Shown: positions 1 to 10,469 of the stretch, in pieces
Numbering within the stretch: the stretch's first letter is position 1
Layout of the letters: the number at the start of each line of letters is the position of its first letter
From: Paraglaciecola chathamensis S18K6
GTDB lineage: Bacteria > Pseudomonadota > Gammaproteobacteria > Enterobacterales > Alteromonadaceae
Assembly: GCA_000314955.1 (NCBI GenBank)
Contig: BAEM01000053.1
Location: forward strand, 62,001-126,000
Length of the DNA: 64,000 nt
Direction of reading: 5' to 3'
Position numbers and translations under genes: made by a program
The notes under the pieces: generated by a model
What the model was told of the DNA's origin: nothing
Seen by the model: the letters and a program-made list of their open reading frames with translations, nothing else
Database searches by the model: none

Positions 1-111
1 TAGCACTTGGCCAGGTTTGGTTTTTACCGACAGTTGCGGACACAACTTTTTTATTTCTTGGGCGAGCAACTCGTCGAGCCCTTTGGACGTAGTGACTAAA
101 AATTCAAACAT
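1..111 (-). CDS. rlmL: 23S rRNA (guanine-N2) methyltransferase RlmL, N-terminal fragment
   Basis: The reverse-strand frame starts at ATG 111 and runs off the window after 37 residues, beginning MFEFLVTTSKGLDELL. This matches the start of the THUMP region of RlmL/RlmKL, the enzyme that methylates G2445 (and, in the fused form, G2069) of 23S rRNA. The order rlmL, zapC, pyrD on one strand resembles the Escherichia coli order, where ycbX lies between zapC and rlmL. Only the first 37 codons are visible, so the fused RlmK half cannot be checked. Confidence 0.8.
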   Translation of the reverse strand, partial: MFEFLVTTSKGLDELLAQEIKKLCPQLSVKTKPGQVL

Positions 112-236
112 ATACCAACTCAGTTAATTCTTCGGGCGCGATTATACGGGAAATAAAGACATGCCGCATTAAATGCGTAAAATCAATTGATTAATATAAG
201 ATACTGAACCGGCAGGAAATTGTGAAAGAAAGAAAA

Positions 237-773
237 CTAGGCTCGTTTGTACTCGGGAATATCCGCTAGAAATGGAATAAGACGGTCGTTCATCACTTTT
301 ATAATCTCAAACTTTGCCAGCGCTTTCCTATCGCTAATCATGAAATCATCTGAAATTAGCATACAGGTGGCGCAGCTATCGTCTTGTTCTAATACGACCA
401 CTTGACCTAGCTCAGCGTTGTCGTCAAAACTGGCCTCAAGCATCGCAAGCTGAAAATGCGCCCCGCTGGTATTTTGCGCTTTGTACAACCAGCTTTTCAT
501 GCACACAGGCTTATGAAATTTTAGGGCGGCAGTGGCGTTTAATAGGATTTGAACTAACTGCCCTTCCGTCAATGGGATACCGTTATTATCTAGGCTTTCC
601 GCTAAAGCAACGTAGTGCTCTGTGTCTTCAAGGCTAAACAATTGTTTTTCCGTAGGCAGATTAACAAGGTTCTTTAATGCAAAAGGCACAATAAATGTAA
701 GGATATCGCCCAAGTCGAGGCGCAACTCATTTTCGTGCGTATACCAAAACCAATTTGTATTCGGAAGTAGCAT
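237..773 (-). CDS. zapC: Cell division protein ZapC
   Basis: This 178-residue protein resembles ZapC (YcbW), a cytoplasmic protein that binds FtsZ and promotes lateral bundling of Z-ring filaments. The N-terminal NWFWYTHENELRLDLGD pattern, the central KPVCMKSWLYK segment and the C-terminal IIKVMNDRLIPFL segment line up with the E. coli protein as I remember it, and the length is close to the usual 180 residues. It lies between pyrD and rlmL, a context shared with E. coli. The ATG at 773 is used. ZapC is found only in gammaproteobacteria, which supports the taxonomic reading. Confidence 0.85.
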   Translation of the reverse strand: MLLPNTNWFWYTHENELRLDLGDILTFIVPFALKNLVNLPTEKQLFSLEDTEHYVALAESLDNNGIPLTEGQLVQILLNATAALKFHKPVCMKSWLYKAQNTSGAHFQLAMLEASFDDNAELGQVVVLEQDDSCATCMLISDDFMISDRKALAKFEIIKVMNDRLIPFLADIPEYKRA

Positions 774-888
774 AATTCCGTAGCCTATTCATTTCTAATC
801 CTACAAAGAAACTAGCATAAAAAGCTTAGAAATCATGCACTTTCGTCATAATTAATTGTGCTAAAGAGTAACGATCACACTTTGATCC

Positions 889-1896
889 TTATAACGCGTC
901 AACGATCTCTTTTATCAATTTTGGGCCTTGGTAGATCAGCGCAGAATAAACTTGAATCAGAGGTGATCCTGCTTCGATCCGCGCTTTAGCCGCTTCAGGG
1001 GAATCAATCCCGCCGACCCCTATCACTGGCACGTTACCTGCGAGTTGTTGACACAATTCGCTTACGATCCGTTGGCTTTTCTGTGTTAACACTGAACCGC
1101 TCAAGCCGCCTGCCTCATCAGCATACTGTTGACCTTTTACACTGTCGCGATCGAGGGTAGTGTTAGTCGCGATCACCCCATCGATCCCAATGCTTAAAAA
1201 TGAATCAACCATTGAACTCAGTTCTGCATCTTCCAGATCGGGTGCGATCTTAATTAATATCGGTACATGCTTGTTATGCTCTCGTTCAAGCTTACCCTGC
1301 TCTTCCTTCAAACCTGCTAACAACTGAGATAACGCTTCGCCGTATTGTAGGTTTCTTAAGCCTGGCGTATTAGGAGATGAAATGTTCACGGTAACGTAAC
1401 TTGCGTGTGCATAGACCTTACGCAAACAAATTAAGTAATCGTTAAGTGCGTCTTCTTCTGGTGTCGTTTTGTTCTTACCAATATTAATACCCAGCACGCC
1501 TGTGTATTTTGCTTTTTTAACTTGCTCAACAAGATAATCAACGCCTTTGTTATTAAATCCCATTCGGTTGATGATCGCCTTCCCTGCTGGCAAGCGAAAC
1601 ATGCGGGGTTTATCATTACCCGCTTGCGGTTTAGGCGTGACGGTACCTACTTCAATAAAGCCAAAGCCCATGGCAGCAAACGCGTCGATACACTCTGCGT
1701 TTTTGTCTAAACCTGCTGCTAATCCCACGGGGTTTTTAAACGTTATGCCAAGAAACTCCACTGGCTTGTCTTCAATATGTTGTTTGTACGCCATATTCAA
1801 TACGTTGTGTTGGGTGCGCTTAAGCCAGTTGATCGTAAAGTCATGGCTCCATTCGGCATCTTGGGTGAATAAAAATTTTTGTAAAACGGCATACAT
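889..1896 (-). CDS. pyrD: Quinone-dependent dihydroorotate dehydrogenase (class 2)
   Basis: This 335-residue enzyme oxidises dihydroorotate to orotate, the fourth step of pyrimidine synthesis, passing electrons to membrane quinone. The N-terminal helical extension (about residues 1-45) typical of membrane-associated class 2 enzymes is present. It is followed by the FMN barrel with [21 protein letters not shown] and [14 protein letters not shown]; the serine of the last motif is the class 2 catalytic base. The C-terminal GVGGI and QVYSALIY segments bind the FMN phosphate. Length is normal. It is upstream of zapC on the same strand, with a gap of 115 bases in which I see no terminator. Confidence 0.96.
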   Translation of the reverse strand: MYAVLQKFLFTQDAEWSHDFTINWLKRTQHNVLNMAYKQHIEDKPVEFLGITFKNPVGLAAGLDKNAECIDAFAAMGFGFIEVGTVTPKPQAGNDKPRMFRLPAGKAIINRMGFNNKGVDYLVEQVKKAKYTGVLGINIGKNKTTPEEDALNDYLICLRKVYAHASYVTVNISSPNTPGLRNLQYGEALSQLLAGLKEEQGKLEREHNKHVPILIKIAPDLEDAELSSMVDSFLSIGIDGVIATNTTLDRDSVKGQQYADEAGGLSGSVLTQKSQRIVSELCQQLAGNVPVIGVGGIDSPEAAKARIEAGSPLIQVYSALIYQGPKLIKEIVDAL

Positions 1897-1914
1897 GGCG
1901 TGTGGCTTCCTCAG

Positions 1915-1944
1915 ACAAAAAAAAGCCCCGGTTAGTACCAGGGC
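1915..1944 (-). terminator. Rho-independent terminator after gdhB
   Basis: An imperfect GC-rich stem (gccccgg / ccagggc, one mismatch) at 1924-1943 is followed on the reverse strand by a run of eight T at 1916-1923. It lies just past the gdhB stop codon and before pyrD, so it should separate the two transcripts. Confidence 0.7.
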
Positions 1945-1965
1945 ATTAAGACCTTACGTTTAATA

Positions 1966-4900
1966 TTAAGCGTTAGCGTTAATGCTAAGCAACATTAATT
2001 CACGTAATGCGACCGAAAACTTCGCAAATTCGTGGGTGCTACTGGTTTTGAATTCAGACATCATACTATACCAGCGCTCTAATAACGCCTGATTATGCTC
2101 CATCCATGTGCCCAAAATGACTTGAGCGTCATCGCACTCAGGCGCACCTGTTAGTAAAACAATCGCTAACGCCCGTTGTTGCCAATCTAACTCTTCTCGA
2201 TAAGATGCTCGAGCAAGCGCCTGCCAGTGGTTTGATACAGTCTGATTGTTGATCTGTTCGAGGAACCAATGTAACTCTAAGCGTGAACCTAAACGGAAAT
2301 ACAAACTGGCCACCAGTTTAATACTGCGGTTTTCGGCTTTAGCAATTTGCGCCAAATCCAAACAAGGAAACAAGTTGCTTAAACTTGCCACCTTATAGGC
2401 AATTTCTTTTGGTACGCCCTCTTTGACCAAACGAGTACAGTTTTCTTCTAGCTCTTTGTATTCTTCGGCGACTAGATAGTCGTTTAAGTTTTTAAATAAA
2501 TCGGCAAACGTCGATGTGTAGCTATCAATCGCCTCTTGAATGTCCATCGTTTTATCGCCATGGCGCAGATACCAGCGAGAAGCGCGTCTGAGCGTTCTGC
2601 GCATACTTTCTAACATAGCGAGTTGGGTTTGCGCTGAAACTTTATTGTCAAGTTCTTCAACTTCGTCCCACAAACTATCCATATCGAAAATACCTTTTAC
2701 CACACAGTAAGCATTTGCAATTTCACAGATAGTGGCGCCAGTTTCTTCTTGCATACGGAACACGAAATTCATACCCATGTCGTTAATGAGATTGTTCGTT
2801 AACTTAGTGGCAATAATTTCGCTGCGCAGCGGATGCTGCTCCATTTGCTCCGCATAGCGTTTTTGTAATACGTCAGGGAATGCACTGATTAGCAATTTAC
2901 GGTGATACGGATTATCAGTGATCTCAGGAATGTTGAATCTTTCCTTCAACATCATCTTGCCATACGCGATAAGCACGGATAATTCAGGGCGAGTAAGACC
3001 TTGTGATACCGCTAAGCGGTCTGATATTTCATCATCTGTTGGGATAAACTCAATCTCGCGATTAAGGTTGCCCTCTTTTTCCAAATTATGAATAAAACGC
3101 AATTGCTCTTTAAGCTGACTGCCACCACTTAACTGCGTTATCGAAATCGACTCGGTCTGACGGTAGCAATCTTGGATCACCAAATCCCCGACATCGTCTG
3201 TCATCTCAAACAGTAAGTTGTTGCGCTGCTTAAGCGTTAAATCCCCTGAACTGACCAGGGCGTTCAGTAGAATTTTAATATTTACTTCATTATCTGAGCA
3301 ATCTACACCACCCACATTATCAATAAAGTCGGTATTCACTCGGCCGCCAGAACGAGCGAATTCAATTCGCCCTAGCTGAGTTAACCCAAGGTTGCCACCC
3401 TCACCAATAATTTTTGCTTTCACTTGCGAGCCATTAACGCGAGTATCATCGTTTGCTCTGTCACCCACTTGTGAATGGCTTTCTTTACTACTTTTAACGT
3501 ACGTCCCTATGCCGCCGTTCCATAATAAATCGACTTCCATTTGCAGCACGTTATGAATAAGTTCATTAGGCGTCATTGACTGTTGCTTAGTGCCCAACCA
3601 TTTTTTCATCTCAGGTGTTAATTTAATCGATTTAGACGCACGACTAAATACATCGCCACCTTTTGAAATCAAAGACTTATCGTAGTCGTTCCAACCTAAA
3701 GATGGGTTTTCAAATAGGCGTTTACGTTCTGCGTAACTCGTTTTAATATCAGGCGATGGGTCAAAGAAAATGTGCAAATGGTTAAACGCACAGATTAGTT
3801 TGGTGTGCTCAGATAAAAGCATACCATTACCAAACACATCCCCAGCCATATCACCTACCGCGACACAGGTAAAATCAGTGGTTTGACAATCCACGCCCAT
3901 TTCGCGGAAGTGGCGTTTAACAGACTCCCAGCCACCGCGCGCCGTTATTCCCATTTTCTTATGGTCATAACCTATACTTCCGCCCGATGCAAACGCATCA
4001 CCTAGCCAGAAATTGAATTCTTCTGAAATGCCGTTAGCGATATCAGAAAAGGTTGCTGTGCCTTTATCCGCGGCCACTACAAGGTAAGCATCGTCTTCAT
4101 CCAAACGTACGACCTCTTTTGGATGAACAATTTTCCCGTCAACGATATTGTCTGTGATGTCTAATAAACTACGAATAAAAATTTTGTAGCAGGCCTGACC
4201 TTCTTTTTGGAACGCTTCACGACCTTGGTTGACCGGCAAGTTCTTGCAAACAAAACCGCCTTTTGCGCCAACTGGCACAATCACGGTATTTTTAACTTGC
4301 TGGGCTTTTACCAAGCCTAAAATTTCAGTACGGAAATCTTCTTGGCGATCAGACCAACGCAATCCGCCGCGAGCAACTTTTCCGCCACGTAGATGCACAC
4401 CTTCAATCCGCGGTGAATACACAAATATTTCAAATTTCGGACGAGGCAGCGGCATGTCAGGGATAAGCTCAGGCAACATTTTAAATGAGGCATAAGACTT
4501 TTCATTCCCTTGGGCGTCGCTTTGATAGAAATTGGTACGCGTAGTCGCCAAAATCAAATCCAAATAACGACGAATAATCCGATCGTCGTCCAGGTTCGAG
4601 ACATTATCTAAGTGCTTCTTCACTTCGCTTAACAGGGTTTCTTCACGCTTTTTAGAGCGACGTACTTTCGGGTTGTAACGTTGATTAAACAAAGAAACCA
4701 AAATCTTGGCTATATCAGGATAATGCGCAAGCGTATTGGCAATATAATCTTTACTGAACGAGCTGCCTATTTGGCGCATATACTTTGCATAAGCTCGAAG
4801 AATAGTGACGTTTCGTCCAGGTAATCCAGCGCCAAGCACTAGGCGGTTAAAGGCATCGTCTTCCAATTCGTTTGACCAAACTTTGGCGAATGCGTTTTGA

Positions 4901-6804
4901 AATAGTGCCTGTGCCCGTTCTAAGTCCATGCGATTACTGGTGCTGTGCAACATGGAAAATTCCATGATCCAGTTGACTTCCCCATCACTGGATTTCACCC
5001 GATAAGGACTCTCGTCAATCACGCGAAGTCCGAAGTTTTCCAACATAGGCAAAACCGCAGATAAATGGATTGGCTCATTCTTGTGAAATAGTTTTAACTT
5101 AACCACTTCACTGTCATTGGCTTCTTCCTGCGGGCGATAAAACAACATATCTAGTGTGTGTTCAGCACTGAGCAATTCGATTTTTTCTAAATCAACTAAG
5201 GCTGCGCTGGGTAAATTATGCTCTTTATAACTTGGCGGGAACGCATCGTCATATTTCTTTTCAAGCACCTTACCGGCCGCTTCACCATAAGTTGAGCGGA
5301 TTGTAGCGGTCAGTTTATCGTTCCAGCTTTTTGTGAGCTCGATGATATTCTTTTCAATTTCCTTCACGTTATATTCCGAATTGTTGTCTTTCACTCTGAC
5401 AATGTATTGCGTTCTGGCATATACAGATTCTGAGAAGTAGGTGGTAAATTCCACGTCTTCTTGGCTATCGAACGATTTTTGCAGCAATGCTTGGGTGTCT
5501 TTACGTAACTGTGTGTTGTAACGCTCTCTTGGTACATAGACCATACAAGAAATAAAACGACCAAATACGTCTTTGCGTACGAACAAACGTGAAATACCAC
5601 GCTCTTGCATTTGGAAAATGCCTAACGCGATTTGTGCGAGTTCATCTTCACTGCCTTGCAACAATTCATCACGAGGATACGTTTCGAGAATATTTAAAAA
5701 TGCTTTGTATCCGTGGGAATCTTTTTCAAACCCAGACTTTTGGCAAATACTATCAATTTTACTCTTCAAAACAGGTATTTGAGTGGCACTACTATTATAG
5801 AAAGACGCGGAGTAAAGCCCGATAAAGCGATCTTCTCCCACTACGTTGCCCTGCTCATCAAAGCGTTTTATACCGATATAATCCATATAAGCTGGGCGGT
5901 GCACCCGAGAGCGACTATTCGTTTTGGTCAGTAACAACGGATGATTACTCAATGCTTCTTCACGAGCTGAACCTGGGATATTTGATAACACCCTTTCGCG
6001 ATCACTGGCCGAGTTTTTCATTAACCCCAAGCTTGATTCATTATCAGCCAGCCAGCGGTAGTCGCCTTTTACTGCCTTAGCGCTGTATGAGCGATAACCC
6101 ATAATGGTGAAGTTATGATCGTTTAACCACGCCAAAAATTTAGCAGTTTGTGCTTTTTGTTCATCTGATGCAGGCGATGGTCTGCTTGGAAACTCTTTGA
6201 TGATTGAATCAAGCTTGTCGCTCATGGCGCGCCAATCTTGAACCGCCAACGATACTTCATTAACCACTGACATCAATTCAGTTGCTAGAGCATCTAACGC
6301 TTTTTTGGTCGTTTGGCGATCAACTTCTATTAGGAATATCGTCTCTTTAGTGGCGTTTTTGACGTTCTTTTTACCATCAACGAAACCGGAAAACTTATGC
6401 TCTTCATCGCGTTGTAATGTAATCGGGCTGTGCAGTAATAAATGCGCGGTAACCCCTACACGGTTGAGCGCCATGCGCACAGAGTCCACTAAAAATGGCA
6501 TGTCCTGAACGAGTATCTCAACAATGGTGTGGGTTGATTGCCAACCGTGCTTACCGACTTCTGGGTTAAACACACGGATAACTTGTTTACTGGCATCGAA
6601 ATTTAAAAACTTATTCCACAGACTTAGCGTTGCGCCGTATAAATCGCTGTCATTGCGATTATCTAAATCTTCTGCGGAAATATTATTGAACAAAATACGC
6701 GAAAAGTTCTTAACAAGGTCGACTTGCCCCTTGTCTACTTTCTTCTCAATAAGCTGAATTACGTTATCTAACAGAACTGAATGCTGGTGTGTTGCAACCG
6801 TCAT
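1966..6804 (-). CDS. gdhB: NAD-specific glutamate dehydrogenase, 180-kDa class
   Basis: At 1612 residues this is a full-length member of the large NAD-dependent glutamate dehydrogenase family, which deaminates glutamate to 2-oxoglutarate and mainly works in amino-acid catabolism. A long N-terminal regulatory half (ACT-like segments, about residues 1-700) precedes the dehydrogenase core. The core shows LRGGKVARGGLRWSDR, VPVGAKGGFVCKN and the cofactor region near VAVGDMAGDVFGNGML. An alpha-helical C-terminal part follows. The gene stands alone, with a terminator behind it and about 280 bases ahead of it. No frame damage is seen. Confidence 0.95.
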   Translation of the reverse strand: MTVATHQHSVLLDNVIQLIEKKVDKGQVDLVKNFSRILFNNISAEDLDNRNDSDLYGATLSLWNKFLNFDASKQVIRVFNPEVGKHGWQSTHTIVEILVQDMPFLVDSVRMALNRVGVTAHLLLHSPITLQRDEEHKFSGFVDGKKNVKNATKETIFLIEVDRQTTKKALDALATELMSVVNEVSLAVQDWRAMSDKLDSIIKEFPSRPSPASDEQKAQTAKFLAWLNDHNFTIMGYRSYSAKAVKGDYRWLADNESSLGLMKNSASDRERVLSNIPGSAREEALSNHPLLLTKTNSRSRVHRPAYMDYIGIKRFDEQGNVVGEDRFIGLYSASFYNSSATQIPVLKSKIDSICQKSGFEKDSHGYKAFLNILETYPRDELLQGSEDELAQIALGIFQMQERGISRLFVRKDVFGRFISCMVYVPRERYNTQLRKDTQALLQKSFDSQEDVEFTTYFSESVYARTQYIVRVKDNNSEYNVKEIEKNIIELTKSWNDKLTATIRSTYGEAAGKVLEKKYDDAFPPSYKEHNLPSAALVDLEKIELLSAEHTLDMLFYRPQEEANDSEVVKLKLFHKNEPIHLSAVLPMLENFGLRVIDESPYRVKSSDGEVNWIMEFSMLHSTSNRMDLERAQALFQNAFAKVWSNELEDDAFNRLVLGAGLPGRNVTILRAYAKYMRQIGSSFSKDYIANTLAHYPDIAKILVSLFNQRYNPKVRRSKKREETLLSEVKKHLDNVSNLDDDRIIRRYLDLILATTRTNFYQSDAQGNEKSYASFKMLPELIPDMPLPRPKFEIFVYSPRIEGVHLRGGKVARGGLRWSDRQEDFRTEILGLVKAQQVKNTVIVPVGAKGGFVCKNLPVNQGREAFQKEGQACYKIFIRSLLDITDNIVDGKIVHPKEVVRLDEDDAYLVVAADKGTATFSDIANGISEEFNFWLGDAFASGGSIGYDHKKMGITARGGWESVKRHFREMGVDCQTTDFTCVAVGDMAGDVFGNGMLLSEHTKLICAFNHLHIFFDPSPDIKTSYAERKRLFENPSLGWNDYDKSLISKGGDVFSRASKSIKLTPEMKKWLGTKQQSMTPNELIHNVLQMEVDLLWNGGIGTYVKSSKESHSQVGDRANDDTRVNGSQVKAKIIGEGGNLGLTQLGRIEFARSGGRVNTDFIDNVGGVDCSDNEVNIKILLNALVSSGDLTLKQRNNLLFEMTDDVGDLVIQDCYRQTESISITQLSGGSQLKEQLRFIHNLEKEGNLNREIEFIPTDDEISDRLAVSQGLTRPELSVLIAYGKMMLKERFNIPEITDNPYHRKLLISAFPDVLQKRYAEQMEQHPLRSEIIATKLTNNLINDMGMNFVFRMQEETGATICEIANAYCVVKGIFDMDSLWDEVEELDNKVSAQTQLAMLESMRRTLRRASRWYLRHGDKTMDIQEAIDSYTSTFADLFKNLNDYLVAEEYKELEENCTRLVKEGVPKEIAYKVASLSNLFPCLDLAQIAKAENRSIKLVASLYFRLGSRLELHWFLEQINNQTVSNHWQALARASYREELDWQQRALAIVLLTGAPECDDAQVILGTWMEHNQALLERWYSMMSEFKTSSTHEFAKFSVALRELMLLSINANA

Positions 6805-7033
6805 GAGTTTACCTATTCCTTACTTTTATGGAAGTAACAGTGGTACTGAACCGACGATTAACAATTTGTTACAGAATCATTACCGTCGACGACAAATAAC
6901 TAGACTAGACAATAGACTGACATATATACAGTTTTTCGTCTCTATGGCGCTATTCTCGCTAAAATATCGAGCCATTAAAAGCCCTAAATTTACGCCGTAT
7001 TTACAATTGAAATAGTTATCTGAATTTCGCACA

Positions 7034-7060
7034 TAAAAAAAGGCCTTACGGCCTTTTTTA
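7034..7060 (-). terminator. Rho-independent terminator, MMPL operon
   Basis: The perfect palindrome AAAAAAAGGCC / GGCCTTTTTT with a TTAC loop sits just past the stop codon of the MMPL exporter gene. It has T runs on both strands and should stop transcription of the upstream operon before gdhB. The rest of the 6805-7087 gap is AT-rich and shows nothing else I can support. Confidence 0.85.
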
Positions 7061-7087
7061 TGCAAAATTTTAAATAATTATGCGGAA

Positions 7088-9403
7088 TTATTTTTGCTTT
7101 CGCCAAAATACACTGGCTAATGCGGGTAACACAATAATGGCACCCATCATATTCACCACAAACATAAACGTCAGCAAAATGCCCATGTCCATCTGGAATT
7201 TAAGTGATGAGAAAACCCAAGTGCTCACGCCTACCGCTAAAGTAGCGCCGGTAAATAATACTGCACTGCCTCGCTCTTTAAGCGCTTCGAAGTAGGCTTG
7301 GCGCACTGCCATACCCGCTTTTAACTTGGCATTCATGGTTGATAGAATATAAATACCATAATCAACACCGATACCCACACCTAGCGCGATAACAGGCAAC
7401 GTGGAAACCGTTAAACCAATTTGCAAGTACGTCATTAAGGCTTGCGCTAAAACAGACACCACATACAAAGGGATCACCACAGCTAAAGTGGCGCGTAATG
7501 ATTTAAAGCTCAGTAGGCATAACAGAATTACCGCACCAAACACATACAACATCATTGGGTCTTGTGCGGCTTCAACGGCTTCATTTTGAGCAGCCATTAC
7601 ACCAATTGGCCCTGATGCCAGCTTAAACTGCAAATCAGGCGTTTCAAAATCGCCGCGATACGCTTTTACCGCATCAACCACTCTATTAATCGTTTCGGCT
7701 TTGTGGTCTTCCATAAACAAAATGATAGGCATCACAGAGCAGTCACCATTTAACAAGCCTGATGAGGTATCCACACGGGCGATATCTTGCACTAACGTTT
7801 GCTGATTACGAGGTAGAACTCGCCATTTAGCATTCCCTTCGTTGTAGCCTGCGTTAATGATTTTGGCGACAGAGGCTAAACTGACCGCAGATTGCACGCC
7901 TTCAACATTAGACATGCGCCATTGTAGCTCATCAATCGCATTCATCACTTCATAAGAAGTGCAGGCATCTTTCGAAGCTTCTACCAAGATAGACATGTAA
8001 TCCGTGCTGATTTCATATTTATCGGTAATCAAAAACGTGTCTTGGTTATAACGTGATGACTCGTGCAGTGCCGGAGCCCCCGCATGTAAATCACCTATTT
8101 TCATTTTCTGGGCTTGCATCCAGCCAAAACCAAACAACCCTGCAGTGATGACAAGAATAACGATAGCAACTTTTGGACTAGAGCAAGCTGCAATTCCATC
8201 CCAAAACTTATCGGCTCGGTTTTCTTTACCAGCAAATTTCTGCTTGTATTTATCACTAAATTTAACGAATGACATAAGCACAGGGAGCAACAACAGGTTG
8301 GTTAAAATGATCACTGCGACACCCATACTTGCTGTAATCGCAAGCTCGCGAATGATACCAATATCAATAACCAACAAGGTCATAAAGCCAATTGTGTCAG
8401 ACAGTAATGCTACCCCACCTGGAATTAATAAAGTGGTAAATGCGAGTTTCGCCGCATCAAATGAAGTGCTTCCTTTGGTCACTTCTTTACCAACTGAGTT
8501 GATCATCTGTACGCCATGACTGATACCAATGGCAAAGACAAGAAACGGAACTAAAATTGACATAGGATCAAGACCAAAACCAAGTAAGGTCAACAAACCC
8601 ATTTGCCAAATAACCGCGATAACCGAACACACAAGTGGCAACACTGTCAGCATCAATGACTTACAGAAGAAGTAAACCAATATAGCCGTAATGGCGATGG
8701 CTATAGCAAAGAACACTAATACGTCTTTCGCACCATCTGCTACATCGCCAATCATCTTGGCGAAACCGATAATATGAATACTAATATCGTCTGTTTCGAA
8801 TTTACCACGAAGTTGGGTTTCTAGTTCTTCAGCAAGCGCAAGGGTATCGAGCTTCTCACCTGTATCAGGGTCTAAGTCCAGCAATTTGGCATTGACCATG
8901 GCACATTGATAATCGTCAGATACCAAACTGCCCACTATGCCCGCTTTTTCGATATTAGAAGATACTTTATCTAAGCCTCTTTGTTCAGACGAGTTAAAAT
9001 CAGCTGGGATCACCGGGCCGCCGGCGAAACCACCTTCAACAATTTCCGTAAAACGGGTTGAAGAAGAAAACAGCGATTTAACCAAAGAACGGTCAACACC
9101 GTTAATGAAAAATAACTGATCGTGAACGTCTTTTAAGGTATCAAAAAAGTTTTGATTAAAAATGTCACCATCGGTATCACACACAGAAACCAATATGCTG
9201 TTGGCCCCGCCAAAATCATTCACATGCTTCATATAATTCTGCATGTACTCATGATTAAGCGGTATGTTTTTGGTAAAACCTGCGTCTAAACGCAGTTGAG
9301 ATGACTGATAACCTAAGAAAAGGGTAGCTGCAAAAAATACCAATAAAACAGCGATACGGTTCTTGAAAATCAAGGATTCTAAAAATTTTATTATATTACT
9401 CAT
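7088..9403 (-). CDS. MMPL/RND-superfamily exporter
   Basis: This 771-residue inner-membrane protein has the two-fold repeated layout of MMPL-type RND exporters: one N-terminal helix, a periplasmic loop of about 180 residues, five helices, a second helix and loop, then five more helices. Characteristic segments are FAIGISHGVQMINSVGKE in the first half and GVGIGVDYGIYILSTMNAK in the second, both carrying the conserved polar helix residues used for proton coupling. It is shorter than tripartite HAE1 pumps, as expected for lipid or hydrophobe exporters. It is the last gene of the operon, 6 bases after the YCF48-like gene. The substrate is unknown. Confidence 0.88.
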   Translation of the reverse strand: MSNIIKFLESLIFKNRIAVLLVFFAATLFLGYQSSQLRLDAGFTKNIPLNHEYMQNYMKHVNDFGGANSILVSVCDTDGDIFNQNFFDTLKDVHDQLFFINGVDRSLVKSLFSSSTRFTEIVEGGFAGGPVIPADFNSSEQRGLDKVSSNIEKAGIVGSLVSDDYQCAMVNAKLLDLDPDTGEKLDTLALAEELETQLRGKFETDDISIHIIGFAKMIGDVADGAKDVLVFFAIAIAITAILVYFFCKSLMLTVLPLVCSVIAVIWQMGLLTLLGFGLDPMSILVPFLVFAIGISHGVQMINSVGKEVTKGSTSFDAAKLAFTTLLIPGGVALLSDTIGFMTLLVIDIGIIRELAITASMGVAVIILTNLLLLPVLMSFVKFSDKYKQKFAGKENRADKFWDGIAACSSPKVAIVILVITAGLFGFGWMQAQKMKIGDLHAGAPALHESSRYNQDTFLITDKYEISTDYMSILVEASKDACTSYEVMNAIDELQWRMSNVEGVQSAVSLASVAKIINAGYNEGNAKWRVLPRNQQTLVQDIARVDTSSGLLNGDCSVMPIILFMEDHKAETINRVVDAVKAYRGDFETPDLQFKLASGPIGVMAAQNEAVEAAQDPMMLYVFGAVILLCLLSFKSLRATLAVVIPLYVVSVLAQALMTYLQIGLTVSTLPVIALGVGIGVDYGIYILSTMNAKLKAGMAVRQAYFEALKERGSAVLFTGATLAVGVSTWVFSSLKFQMDMGILLTFMFVVNMMGAIIVLPALASVFWRKQK

Positions 9404-9409
9404 GGACGG

Positions 9410-10408
9410 TTACCGTGCTTGCTGCAAATGTTTAATGCCGTCAACCGACACTGCGATAATTTGATTGTTGTAAAACACACCATTTACAAGCGCTTGCCCG
9501 TCACTTTGTTGCTTGTAGCTGACATCATCCCCCTGCATCGTCACTACTGCACCATTGTTGCCAAGTAGCACGGTTCGTGATGTATCAACCGACACAACTG
9601 CATTCATAGACGCTTTGCTGCCAGCGTCGATCGCGCGCCATTGCTGTGCCTCTTTATCGAAAACAAATACGTTACCGCGCAAACCGGTAGCGATTAGCTG
9701 ACCAGATTTGGCTTGCTCGATATTAAAAAATGAACCCTGATAATCGATATCCATTCGTTTCCACGTTTGGCCTTTATCTGTGCTCATGGCGAGTAAACCT
9801 GCCTCACCCGCGATATAAACGTTTTCACCGGAAACAGAAATACTGTTTAAATGCGGCAAAATAGCAGCAAGCTCTTCTTTATAAAACGCTTCATCTTCAA
9901 GGCGAATTTCATTTAGATAATCTTGATCGTATTGATTAACGAACTCAGCGTGCAATTCACTTTGCCATGTTTTACCGCCGTCTTGGGTGCGTAAAAAGGC
10001 ACCATAGGCGCCAATTGCTATGCCATGGTTTTCGTTAAAAAACACCACGTCTAATAAAGGGCGCTCTTGCTCAGGAGCAAAGTGTTGTACATCCCAGTTC
10101 AAACCATTGTTTTGCGTATGTAAAATAACGAAGTCATGGCCTACGGCCCAGCCTTGCTGGCCAATGAAATACACTCCCGTTAACGTTGAAGTAGAAGGTA
10201 CCTCAACTTGTTGCCAATTCTGTCCGTCTGTTGAGCGGATAATATGGCCTCGTTCACCGACAGCAACGAGCTGGTCACCACTTTGGGTAATATCAAGTAA
10301 TAAAGATTGATCAACCAGAGGTGCTTGAAAGCTGGTTTGCGCCGCGTGAATAGAAGGTAAAGGTGCAAGTAAAACGGCAATCACTGCACTTGCAAGGGAT
10401 AATTTCAT
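9410..10408 (-). CDS. YCF48-like beta-propeller protein, exported
   Basis: This 332-residue protein has an N-terminal signal peptide (LASAVIAVLLAPLPSIHA, cleavage about residue 22). It then has repeated propeller blades with motifs such as GERGHIIRSTDGQNW, WAVGHDFVILHTQNNGLNW, GAYGAFLRTQDGGKTWQ and AGEAGLLAMSTDKGQTWKR. These are BNR/YCF48 repeats, related to the photosystem II assembly factor HCF136. In non-photosynthetic bacteria the family is usually found beside MMPL exporters and DUF1329/DUF1302 genes, as here. A periplasmic scaffold role for the exporter is an inference. Confidence 0.85.
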   Translation of the reverse strand: MKLSLASAVIAVLLAPLPSIHAAQTSFQAPLVDQSLLLDITQSGDQLVAVGERGHIIRSTDGQNWQQVEVPSTSTLTGVYFIGQQGWAVGHDFVILHTQNNGLNWDVQHFAPEQERPLLDVVFFNENHGIAIGAYGAFLRTQDGGKTWQSELHAEFVNQYDQDYLNEIRLEDEAFYKEELAAILPHLNSISVSGENVYIAGEAGLLAMSTDKGQTWKRMDIDYQGSFFNIEQAKSGQLIATGLRGNVFVFDKEAQQWRAIDAGSKASMNAVVSVDTSRTVLLGNNGAVVTMQGDDVSYKQQSDGQALVNGVFYNNQIIAVSVDGIKHLQQAR

Positions 10409-10431
10409 AGTAAAAGGGTTCCATCAAAATG

Positions 10432-10459
10432 AAAACGGTTGGCAAAGGCCAACCGTTTT
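10432..10459 (-). terminator. Intra-operon hairpin / attenuating terminator
   Basis: A perfect 12-base stem (AAAACGGTTGGC / GCCAACCGTTTT, loop AAAG) lies in the 61-base gap between the DUF1329 gene and the YCF48-like gene and ends in T runs on both strands. Being inside an apparent operon it probably acts as a partial terminator or mRNA-stabilising hairpin. That would let the upstream outer-membrane genes be made in excess of the exporter. Confidence 0.7.
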
Positions 10460-10469
10460 TTGTACTCGA